Source: Trichobilharzia szidati
Lineage: Eukaryota; Platyhelminthes; Trematoda; Strigeidida; Schistosomatidae
DNA: 64,000 nt
NCBI GenBank assembly: GCA_944472155.2
Contig: OX235271.1
Coordinates: forward strand, 42,768,633 to 42,832,632
Direction of reading: 5' to 3'
Below, one piece after another: positions 12,971-25,000 of the stretch. Positions within the stretch are counted from its first letter, which is position 1; every line of letters begins with the position of its first letter. Both the position numbers and the translations under genes were made by a program. The notes beneath the pieces are model-generated. The model was not told where the DNA came from, made no database searches, and saw nothing but the letters and a program-made list of their open reading frames with translations.

Positions 12971-13031
12971 ATGTCCAGAAACATTCGTATCGCTGTGATC
13001 ACTCTGCTGGCATTTGCAGCCATAAACGAAG
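12971..13031 (+). CDS. MEG exon 1: signal peptide
   Basis: 61 coding nt ending in phase 1, followed by donor GTGAAC. It encodes a basic N-terminus, a hydrophobic core (IAVITLLAFAAI) and a polar end (NEG), i.e. a classical signal peptide. The next exon supplies the rest of the last codon. Confidence 0.85.
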
Positions 13032-16000
13032 GTGAACATACATTTATGAATTGATGCATTTATATACATTTTATGCAAATTATCGTAAATAATTACAATT
13101 ATGTTCAATGATTATATTGTCAGTACAGTGTGAAACATGGAAAGTTTATAAATTAAACAGTTGCGAGACATTAAAATATACCTCTAAAATATCAATTCAA
13201 CATAACTTGATTTCAGTTTATAATGCCAAAGCTACAGACGATTCATCCAAATTGAAAAAAGTCAAACGATTGTTGAGTTCAACTAAAGGTAAGATAGTTT
13301 AGCAATGCTTAAACATTTTTCGTGTGAATATAGGGAAGGTGAAGTTTCCACTGTAGTATGAGAAAAAGACAATAACCACAAAAACATTCATCTCAATTGT
13401 GTATTATTATTATTATTCGATTTCTTAATATTCCCTTCGGTTCTGAGTGAAAAATAGAACGGCAGCATCACTTCTCTACTTTTTCTCATGCTCTGCTATC
13501 CTATCCAGCTGGCTCAAACATTTCCAATAATCTCTCGTCTCCTCCTCATACGATCTCCTCCATGTCACTATAGGACCGACATACAACTCACCACTGCCCA
13601 TTTGCTTCCCACTCGAGTGATGGCCTGGCGTTTGATGTTATTCCACAATCTCCCCAGCCCATGCCCAATCCATCTCCATTTTCTCTGTGTATTTGCTGGG
13701 TACTAATTTCCAGGTTGGTTTGTTCCCTGGGTTTCTTGTTGCCGAATCTTCTTGTCTGGCTATATATGATGCTTACTTAGGTGACAGTGAAGTCAGCTGA
13801 TGATAAGAGTCTGCAACATACTGCTGCAGATGCATCTCGTGACGTGCAGTGCAAGTTTGTCACTCATATGGAAGCACTGACCGACATAACATCGGTGCTG
13901 CAAATCTGATTTTTGTTTTTTGTGCTGAGTGCAGCATAGACGATTTCCAAACTAATTTCAGAGTGATGAAGCTGAACCTTGGATTTCCGATCACGCATGG
14001 CTGCCCGCCTACCTTTGACATGCTCGCCTCTGCTGTCCACCTGTAGTAGAAACGACTCTGTCCAGATGAGTGGAAGAGGTAACCAATCTCAAATTTATTC
14101 CGTTCACAGTGATTGATGCTTGTTGTTGTTGTTAGTTGGTTGGTTGGTTGGTTGGTAGGTTGGCTGATTGGTTAGTTATCTTCATCACCTCTGTCGTCTC
14201 TATGCTCACTTGAAGTTCCGTCTTCGCTGCCTGCCTCTTCTGCTAAGTTGTTGTTTCTCATCTGTAAGTCTTCGACTTTGTGTGATGTTAGATATAAATC
14301 ATCCACGATGCCTAGACCTCCTGGGTTCTTTTGGTTGATTCGGCGTATTCCTCTCCTCTCACTTCCACGAACGGTGCGCCACATAATCCATTCCAGTAGA
14401 ATTAGGAATGTCATCGACGACAGTAGACAGCTCTGTCTAACTCCTGTCTTCACTTCAAATTCGCCACTGATTTTTGTTTTGTTGATCACCTGACACTCGG
14501 ATTTGTCTTTTTGCCGGTGAAAACATTTGATAACGATTTGGAGCACTACATATTGTTGAGGTAAGCTCCAAATTATCACTCAGTGAACGCTCTCGTCCGC
14601 GTATGTCAAGATGGTAGACAAATTTATTTGGGAAATCAATCGAAAGTTATTCATACAGAAACGAAACATCGTGTATGCTACAAAGTAACTTATATTCTTC
14701 AAGCGGTCTTTCTATTCAAGTTATTCTTATGAATTTCAGACACTCTAATCGTCTGCAACAATGATAATGATTGTTAACTCATTAAAGTTATGTTCTTTCC
14801 AATAGGTGGAACACCGAATTTCGCTAATAAATTGAAAAATAGTGAAAAGAAAGTTCAAAAGCTAACAAGTAAGTTAGCTTTTCGGGTTTGATTGACGACT
14901 TATTCGACGAATTCCACCTTCATATCCACATCAAAGATTCCCGGTTTATTATTTATCTAACAGGCATAGAAATGTTTGACTCAATTTGGTGTATCCAGTT
15001 ACAGTAATGACTAATTATCTGTAGTGTAAATACGATTGTAGATATTATGTGTTCTATTGAACAATGTAAACTCTGGTATATAACTGATTCTAGTTTGTTA
15101 TCTTCTTCAATAATGACGGCCAAGTTAAACTTTAAGCACCACTAACAATCAATGCAGTGCGACCTCACCAATAACCTTGAAACGCTCATTGAGCAAACTA
15201 CTGAAAATTTGTTAATAATATTCTAATCCTGAATAAAATGTGCCTGATGAAGTATTATGTTATTTATATGGGATATCTTGCAATTTTCGGTTTAGGTTTG
15301 GGGAAGTTGAAGTTAGGATTAAGGGTAAGGAAAGCTTTGGGTTAGGCTAACTTGATGAGGGCGACATTAGGGTTGGTTCGGGTTAGATTGGAGTCAGTTT
15401 GGGATTTTTTACGTTATATTAATGTTAAGGAAAGATTAGGGTTACTGTTAGGGATAGAAGACCTAAGTAATTAAATGCATAGAATGTGGTTAAGTTACTT
15501 TGTTGAAACTCCAGTCCAAAACTAACAGGTATTTTCGTCACACGTCAGAGAATGGTACTTTGTGTAACAGTTGCATGCCTTTTAATCCCTTATTCTCGTG
15601 AATACGTGAATTTTAAACGCAAAATCACCTTTATCATGTGGTTGGTGCGCTCAAAGTCATTTGTCCATTTTTAATCACTGGTGCTTAAAGTTTAACTTTG
15701 CCATTACTGAGTCATTTCAATTAGGCTGTTTTAATGCATTCATCGTCTTGTGAGAATGTGGAGACATGGTGACTCGACAAACGCTTTAAACATTTTGATA
15801 CGTTGATATAACCTCTGCGTCTACTGCGTCAAATTTCCAGGCGATTCATCCAAATTGAAAAAAGTCAAACGATTGTTGAGTTCAACTAAAGGTAAGATAG
15901 TTTAGCAATGCTTAAACATTTTTCGTGTGAATATAGGGAAGGTGAAGTTTCCACTGTAGTATGAGAAAAAGACAATAACCACAAAAACATTCATCTCAAT

Positions 16001-19000
16001 TGTGTATTATTATTATTATTCGATTTCTTAATATTCCCTTCGGTTCTGAGTGAAAAATAGAACGGCAGCATCACTTCTCTACTTTTTCTCATGCTCTGCT
16101 ATCCTATCCAGCTGGCTCAAACATTTCCAATAATCTCTCGTCTCCTCCTCATACTGCTGCTGCTGCTGGATTCAACATGGAACTTGGCACCGAAGTCCAC
16201 CAGTTCGAGTTGCAACGTTCCAAAGAGCACACAAAGGTAGACAGGAAAATGAGAGAAGAGAATCAATAGAATTTAGATGAGTATAAGAGTGAAACAGTAT
16301 GAGTAATGGTAGAAAGGAATATGAAGGTAAAACAGATTGAATACATCTGCGCCATTGACAACGATTTTGAGCCATGTCACCTATTGTCTCCAGCCATTGA
16401 TTCTTAGAGTCCCGAGGGCCCCAACCCGGAAGTCTGCATCTCCCTACCTGACTCAATTTAACTGTGAGGGATTTCATGGATTGATGCCATGTTTTTGTTC
16501 GGCCACCACTTACTCTTTTCCAACCTGCACCTATATCAGCTAGTAGTGCCCGTCGGAGGAGACGATGGTTAGGCATGCGCAGCACGTGACCTAACCATCT
16601 CAATCTATGTAACTTCATAGCCTCTTCGAGTGATTTTCCCTCTTTGCCCAACACTCTACGCCTAACGTCAACATTACTTACCTTATTATACCACCTAACG
16701 TGAGAAAGAGATCGTAGACATCTATGGTCAAAAACAGACAATCTCTTCATGTCTTCGGCTCTCAATGGCCACGTCTCACCGCCATAGAGAAGGACGGAGC
16801 GACCTGCAGAGCAGTATACACGTCCCTTGGTTGACAGCCGGATGTCCCGCCTACGCCAGAGACGGTGTAAGTTAGCGAAAGCAGCCCGAGCTTTCTGGAT
16901 CCGTGCTGTGATTTCGTCACCAATCAATCTGTTGGTGCTGATACAACTTCCCAAATAAGTGAAGTGGTCAACATGTTCTATCACTTCACTCCCTATCACT
17001 AAGCTAGGAGTTGACGTAGTCCAGTCCTGTAGCAGCATCTTACATTTCACAGGGGCGAATCGCATGCCAAACATATGAAGATTGCTGCTCAAGGTGTTTA
17101 GAAGACTCTGCATTTCGTCAGCGTCCTCCCCTAACAGGACTATGTCGTCTGTGTATTCTAAGTCTCTAAGACTATTCCCTGGTAACAAGTCGATTCCCAA
17201 GTCGTTAAGTTCAGTTAAGGATACTTCCATTAGCATATCTATGATGAAGTTAAACAGAAAAGGGGAAAGTGGACATCCCTGACGGACACCACTGGTTGTT
17301 ATCAATTCAGATGACAATTCCCCATAAGCCCTTACATGGCTACGTGAGTTTGAGTAGAGTGCCTTGATTAGTGCAATGTATTTTCTTGGCACTCCCTTCA
17401 CAGTCAAACATTGCCATAGTACCTCTCGATCCACGGAGTCGAGGGCCGCCTTCAAGTCAAGAAATATGGCAATTGTTGGACGCCTAAAAGTGTGTCTATG
17501 TTCTAGGATCTGTCGGAGAGTGAAGATATGATCTATGCACCCTCTACCTGGCCTAAAGCCCGCTTGATTTTCCCTCGTTTGTTCCTCCCGAGTTCGGCTT
17601 AGTCTGTGCATGATTACTGAGCCTAGGATTTTAGAGACTGTTCGTCAGGCTGATTCCTCTATGATTATCACATGAGGACTTGTCTCCCTTCTTGAATATT
17701 GGTATAATAAGTGACTTACCTCAATCTGATGGAACCGTCTCTGATTCCCAGACGTTACCTTGTACCTTAGTTAAACTATATACTAGTATGTCACCCCCAT
17801 ATTTAAACACCTCCGGAATAATTCCGTTGGGTCCTGCCGCTTTGCCTTGTTTCAGATTACAGATAGCTTTTGTGACCTCACTTACAGACGGCGGGCCAGT
17901 GTCTGTGTCCCATTCGAGTGTGTGCTGGATGGCGGGGAGGCTCAGTGTGGCTGTAGGCAAGTTGAATTGTTCTTTCCAGGGTTCAAGGCGTCTATCCAGA
18001 GAGCTAATTAAGGAGCCATTTTTCTCTGAAATAGTCTCACTTATGATTTGCCTTCTCCCACCCGTTTCCCTGATCAGTCTAAAGAGTTGCCTATCGCCGA
18101 TGCTTTTTCTTCTCTTTCGCCTTTGTCAACCACCACTGTTCACGGTCCTTGCGGAGACTTTTTGTAAGTTTCCTTTTGTGCAGCTTTCGCTCGTCATTGA
18201 ATTCGGAGCTCGCCGGAATAAGTCTTGTAGCATCTATCAGTTCGGATGAGGCAGTCGAAATCCAATGGTTTTTACTCACCTTTGGAATTACCTTATTCAC
18301 AGCTGTATCTATGGCTGACTGAATATTCTTCCAGGCTTCTTCAGGGTGAGCGCATCTGTCGAACTCAGATATGTGTTTAGCTAGTTCTTCCTCAAATAGG
18401 GACTTAGTTTCCTGATCGAGCTGGGAACGTGATGGGTTTACCGCTCGCTGTTTCCTACGTCCGTTCAGTCGTAAGCACACACGAGTGCGGACCAGTGCGT
18501 GATCGGTATCTACACACGTGTTCCAGAAGGAGCGACAATCTCCTACCGACCCACGCCAACGATAGCTTATTGCTATGTGGTCTATTTGTGTCCAGCGTTG
18601 GTTTGATGATGGAGGTCGCCAGGTCAAGCAGTGTCTCTCCTTGTGTTTGAAGTTAGTGCTTACAAGAAACAAATAATTATCTCAACAGAACTGTAGGAGA
18701 CGGTCACCGTTGTCGGTTCGCTGGCACGGAATTCCGTATGTGCCACCGAAATTCTTCTCAGATTGACACAATTTCCCCACTTGAGCATTAAAGTCACCAG
18801 CTAAAACGACTATATCTGAGCGTTTAGCCTTTCGCAGCAAACTAGACAGCTTTTGGTAGAACTCATCCTTCGTTTCATCCGAACTGCAGTCAGTGGGGGC
18901 GTAGGCGGAGATTACGAAAAGGCATCGGTGAGTAGTGCAGTCCTTTCTCCTTTTCACTGATCCGTTCAAACGGACAACACACATTCGGCTATCTACCGGG

Positions 19001-22000
19001 ATCCAGTCAAGTAATGTCTTTTCTGCCCTAGTACTTAAAGCTATCCCAACACCAACTAATCCTCGAGAGCTAGCCGTCGCATCTCCTGACACCCTCAAGG
19101 TGAATTTTGCAGATTCATCCTGTTGGCCAGGTGGGGTTAGGTGAATAACCACACTTGGGTCTTGTATGCGTGTTTCTGAAACACAACATACATCAATGGC
19201 TCGGGATGCCAGAGTCTTGGCTAGTGATGCCTGTTGTCCTATTTGGCAAAGTGTCCTAACATTAAATGCCCCTATCTGAAATTGGTGACGTGGCTTTAGG
19301 AGACTATCGATGGTGGTTTTTTGGCTTTCGTCGTTTTCAATGCACACAGAGTGAAGAGGAAGTGAAGAGCCATTACGTAGAGGAGTTGCATTAGTAGAAG
19401 GAAGGCAAGATAATAGAGATGAAGATGAAGACAAAGGTGAGTGAGGATTAGGGAGGTTTCGCGTGCACTTCGGATTGTGAGGGCGATTGTTACTTCCCGG
19501 CTGCCCACACCGTGGAAGTTGGTTGTGTGACCGCAGAGCCCAGGGGACAACTGCTTGACGCCGGTCACGCACGGCCTGTTTTTGTTTGTTGTTTTTCATT
19601 TGGTGTGTCTCAGTAGCGTATTTATCACTTCTGCCCTGTGACACGGCAGCAGAAAGCGCGGTCGTTGTTAATCCGGGCCCCGATCCGGCATGATATTTTG
19701 TGATTTATTTGAGGTCATAGGATTGGATTGGGTAACTGCTTTTAGTCTAACCGCTATCCAAACAACCTTTCTGGCATGGTAGGACCTGCAGGAACATAGG
19801 TTCCAGCCAGTATAGCTTGTTGGCTCATTGCGGTGTTCAAGCCCGACCACCACGTCAAGGTAGCAACATTCGGTCGGGCTCCTCCTCATACGATCTCCTC
19901 CATGTCACTATAGGACCGACATACAACTCACCACTGCCCATTTGCTTCCCACTCGAGTGATGGCCTGGCGTTTGATGTTATTCCACAATCTCCCCAGCCC
20001 ATGCCCAATCCATCTCCATTTTCTCTGTGTATTTGCTGGGTACTAATTTCCAGGTTGGTTTGTTCCCTGGGTTTCTTGTTGCCGATTCTTCTTGTCTGGC
20101 TATATATGATGCTTACTTAGGTGACAGTGAAGTCAGCTGATGATAAGAGTCTGCAACATACTGCTGCAGATGCATCTCGTGACGTGCAGTGCAAGTTTGT
20201 CACTCATATGGAAGCACTGACCGACATAACATCGGTGCTGCAAATCTGATTTTTGTTTTTTGTGCTGAGTGCAGCATAGACGATTTCCAAACTAATTTCA
20301 GAGTGATGAAGCTGAACCTTGGATTTCCGATCACGCATGCCTGCCCGCCTACCTTTGACATGCTCGCCTCTGCTGTCCACCTGTAGTAGAAACGACTCTG
20401 TCCAGATGAGTGGAAGAGGTAACCAATCTCAAATTTATTCCGTTCACAGTGATTGATGCTTGTTGTTGTTGTTAGTTGGTTGGTTGGTTGGTTGGTAGGT
20501 TGGCTGATTGGTTGGTTATCTTCATCACCTCTGTCGTCTCTATGCTCACTTGAAGTTCCGTCTTCGCTGCCTGCCTCTTCTGCTAAGTTGTTGTTTCTCA
20601 TCTGTAAGTCTTCGACTTCGTGTGATGTTAGATATAAATCATCCACGATGCCTAGACCTCCTGGGTTCTTTTGGTTGATTCGGCGTATTCCTCTCCTCTC
20701 ACTTCCACGAACGGTGCGCCACATAATCCATTCCAGTAGAATTAGGAATGTCATCGACGACAGTAGACAGCTCTGTCTAACTCATGTCTTCACTTCAAAT
20801 TCGCCACTGAGTTTTGTTTTGTTGATCACCTGACACTCGGATTTGTCTTTTTGCCGGTGAAAACATTTGATAACGATTTGGAGCACTACATATTGTTGAG
20901 GTAAGCTCCAAATTATCACTCAGTGAACGCTCTCGTCCGCGTATGTCAAGATGGTAGACAAATTTATTTGGGAAATCAATCGAAAGTTATTCATACAGAA
21001 ACGAAACATCGTGTATGCTACAAAGTAACTTATATTCTTCAAGCGGTCTTTCTATTCAAGTTATTCTTATGAATTTCAGACACTCTAATCGTCTGCAACA
21101 ATGATAATGATTGTTAACTCATTAAAGTTATCTTCTCTCCAATAGGTGGAACACCGAATTTCGCTAATAAATTGAAAAATAGTGAAAAGAAAGTTCAAAA
21201 GCTAACAAGTAAGTTAGCTTTTCGGGTTTGATTGACGACTTATTCGACGAATTCCACCTTCATATCCACATCAAAGATTCTCGGTTTATTATTTATCTAA
21301 CAGGCATAGAAATGTTTGACTCAATTTGGTGTATCCAGTTACAGTAATGACTAATTATCTGTAGTGTAAATACGATTGTAGATATTATGTGTTCTATTGA
21401 ACAATGTAAACTCTGGTATATAAGTGATTCTAGTTTGTTATCTTCTTCAATAGTGACTGAGTCATTTCAATTAGGCTATTTTAATGCATTCATCGTTTTG
21501 TGACACTGTGGACACATGGTGACTCGACAAACGCTTTAAACATTTTGATACGTTGATTCAACCTGTTTCTTGTGAGTGACTGTTGGCATATTTTCCGTCC
21601 TTATTTTTCAGTTTTTTTTGAGAATTATTTTTGTCATCAATACTGATAATCTGTCCTACATTCTCTGTTTTTCTCGTATCGGGTTTGACTCATTAAATGT
21701 GATGTATTTCTTAGTATGATAATTTTACTCGGAATAACAGATATCGATACAATATCACTTAATTAATGATGGCGTTTTTTAGTTCAATTCATTATTCATA
21801 TTCACAAATGTGCTGAGAGTTAAATGAAAAGAGATGGTAATACTGACGCATAAACCGTCATCTTCGCTAAATAATTTAATGTCTAACTCACCCACTTTTA
21901 GCTGATTTCAAATTTCATCTTATACGATTGAAAAAAACGCAAGAGAATAATATGGTGCAGAAGACGTGATGAAATAAACATTTTAATAATATCGGTCAAT

Positions 22001-25000
22001 GTGATTGTCAAAGTTTATGCCCTTGATTTGTATCTTACAAATGATCTCCACGCTTTTCATTCTTCTTAAAGATAAATTGGCAAAGAAAGGGAAGAGAACT
22101 GACGAATGTAAGTGGGTCATTTATGTTTCAATGACGGACAATTGATTTTAGATGTCAACTGTATTAGAGAACAATTCAAATACAAATATGGAAACAAATT
22201 CGACAAATGTACGTTCGAAGATTTATTTTCACTGCATATACTACTTTTATTCACATGATGATAATATCAGCTTAGAGATTTATGTTCCAAGAAAATAATC
22301 AATGTTTTGAAACAAATTTCACTTAAGTCACATGCACCAGCAACACCACACTTACAACATCATCAGAAACTTGATCTACAAAGTACACACATAGAGACTC
22401 CATTTTGAGGCAATTCTGTGAAGACAGTGGAAACCTTCGTGAAATTTACATTCATTTAACAAAACTCCATCAACCTCATCACTGTAAATTCTTCGAGTAT
22501 CTTCTACTACTAAGTGTCAATTGATAATATTCGAGAGACTAGGGAAGAAAGAAACTTTGAGTAAGATGAGAAGAAATAGATAATACTTCACTTTGAGTAT
22601 CACACTATCTATCTTATTAAATCTCAGAATCAACAACCTTCATATAATCATGACAAATAAATAACGAAAATACTATGCATTATTCAGTCCTCTGCGTTTC
22701 GAGTTAAAGACACGGTTTCAAGCTCTGAATTTCAAAGTTTTAGTGGTATTAGTAGAAATATAAATTTCTCAACGACGAATTTTTCATTTGTAAGTTGAAA
22801 TGTGTTCATAACAGTTTTCTATAATTTTTCAGTGGTATCTGATGCTATAAACAGTAATAAAAATAGTAAGCCAAACGTATTTTGATTACCTTCACATTTT
22901 CTTAACACACTTTTTTGTATCGCGTTGATGTTCAGTGTGTGCAGATGAATTTGAAAATAATTTTTTCTCCTGTTGCCTTACCTCAATAGTCACTACATTA
23001 TCGACAATTGATGAAAATTTACATGATGTGACCCGACAAATGACGCTTTACATAATTATTTCATCGATGCATCTGCTGCTTACTTGATGACTTTATTATT
23101 GCTGTTCTCTTGAGTTCCGAATGGAAAACAGAACCGTAAAGTAGCCCTGACTTCACATTGTAGTTGCGAATCCGCATCTTGTTTTCCATACTGAATGCTG
23201 TTAACCTACTCACAGACTTGAGAGAATTGAATGCTTGCCTTGCTTTCCCAATATTCGCTTTCAGATCCTCGTCAGTTCTGTCCGCCTGTAGTTGAAACGA
23301 TGCTTCTCGGGTAGTTAGGTGTTAAAGAGGGTTGCTTCTTTCAGATTCCTCCCATTTATGCTGACTGATTGTTGTCTGTTGTTGTTGTTGTCGCCCAGGA
23401 ATCCTAATCACCTCAGTTTTCTCTGTGTTCACCTGAAGGAAGTCCTATCTTCTCTGGATGCTTCTTCTGCCAACTTGTTGCTTCTCAATCGCATATCTTC
23501 CAGTTTTTGGGAAATCAGACATATATCACATCGACGAAGTCCAGATCCTCCAATTGTTTTCAGTGTGGGTCCATTTTATGCCTGTCTCCTGTCTCCTCGC
23601 TGCCCTCTGTCTGTCACACTATCCAGTCTACCGCAATCAGGAAAATCTTTGGAGATAGTAGGCAGTCAGCCAACCTTGTCTTACTGCCATCTCCACTTCG
23701 AAGCATTACGTGAGTTTCCTGTTGTGGACTGCTTGGCACTCAGCATTGTTGTACAACTGTTGAATGAGATGTATAATTGTTGGCGGCACCCCGTAGTAGC
23801 GAAGTAGTTGTAAAATCACCTCTCGATCATCGCTGTCCGTCGGAGGCCTTTTCAAAGTCAATGAAGCTGAGGTAGAGAGCTGACTGCCATTCCAAGCTCT
23901 GTTCAATGATGATCCGTAATGTTGCGATTAATTCGATGCATGACTTGTTTCTTTCAAATCCAGCCTGTTATGGTCGAAGATTTTCATCCAGTGCGTGATT
24001 ACTCCTTACCCAGTTGTGATTTCATCAAGTCCGGTGATGTCTCTGAGTCCATTTCCATTCCTTCTGCTGGGAATCCATCCGGTCCTGCTGCTTTTCCAGC
24101 GTTTAGCATCTTGATTGCCTTCAGGATTTCTGTTTTCATTGGGGGCGGCTGGCGATTAAGAAGTATTTGATGTGTACGGCCAGTGTCTCCTCTGCTCCAC
24201 CTCTTCAGTGATTCACTTTCCATTGTTAATCTTTCACTGGCTTAATTTGTGTTGATCTCTTCCCCGATAGGAACCTAGTTGTTTGGTAGAGAGAGTGTTG
24301 TGAGGTCTCCTTTGCCTGCAGTGGAGCTTGTTCTGCTTCACTTGCCATAACTTCTTGATATTGTCTTTTGTCTTCCCTGGAACTTTTCTTTAATATTTTG
24401 TTCAGTGTTATGTAGCTTGCATTCAACTCGTGCTTTTGTTGCTCGTCAATGCAAGGGATAATCTTTTGTTTCACCATCCTGCTCTCTTCTGTTGGTCTCC
24501 ATGAGCCACTTTGTCCTGTCTCTTATTTCTGCCTAGAAATTCCATGAGGGTTTGAATCCACACTGCTTTCAGGTTGTCCCAGTGCTTTTCATCGCTTGTT
24601 CCTTCTTGTTTTCCTTCACGTTCCCCAGTGGAACATAGGGCTTCAAGCTAGAGACTTGAAGTTTCTGTAGCAGTGTTTATTTATTTTACAGGATGGGGTT
24701 GCTAGCCTCATGCCCAACCTTTCCTCTTCACCAGCATTATTTTTGGCTTAGCGAGGTTCCTTCGCTAGCGTTGATTTGTTTCTCCGCCTTTTTCCTTATG
24801 ATTTCAGTGAATATGTGGTTTAAGGCCTGATCCCTGAGTTTTCAAGTATTGATTTGCTTGAGGTTTATTGACATCTCCTATGGAGACAGCAAAGTCAGCT
24901 GATGATAAGAGTCTGCAACATACTGCTGCAGATGCATCTCGTGACGTGCAGTGCAAGTTTGTCACTCATATGGAAGCACTGACCGACATAACATCGGTGC

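Larger units (their letters stand above)
13239..15812 (+). repeat. Intragenic tandem duplication, copy 1
   Basis: Runs from inside exon 2, through the following intron with its RTE fragment and exon 3, into the next intron. Compared with copy 2, only about ten base changes were noticed over 13.6-14.87 kb. Copy 1 carries a 585-bp inverted-repeat element that copy 2 lacks, and lacks the RTE insertion of copy 2. Confidence 0.85.
16155..19878 (-). mobile_element. Near full-length RTE-clade LINE (SR2-like) inserted into an older RTE copy
   Basis: Flanked by 13-bp direct repeats CTCCTCCTCATAC (16142-16154 and 19879-19891); the unit-1 copy has a single uninterrupted version. Minus-strand order: 5' leader, endonuclease, RT, very short 3' UTR, (GCA)n end at 16155. 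This gene order and the tiny 3' UTR are RTE features. It resembles schistosome SR2; the subfamily was not checked. The ORF is broken by one nonsense codon and at least two frameshifts. Confidence 0.85.
15842..21565 (+). repeat. Intragenic tandem duplication, copy 2
   Basis: Starts within exon 2' and ends in the intron after exon 3', where similarity to copy 1 fades after the CGACAAACGCTTTAAACATT stretch. It is split by a 3.72-kb RTE element inserted at 16155. Confidence 0.85.

Noticed and set aside
15280..15480. Interstitial telomere array
   Set aside because: The GGTTAG-like words are irregular and lie wholly within the 585-bp inverted-repeat element, so they are treated as its interior.
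16337..19144. Plus-strand open frames opposite the 3.7-kb LINE
   Set aside because: They are shadows of the endonuclease and RT reading frames on the minus strand.
20453..20833. 126-codon plus-strand frame rich in GWLVGWL repeats (also 25215-25595)
   Set aside because: Opposite strand of RTE sequence; the repeats come from a TTGG simple repeat.
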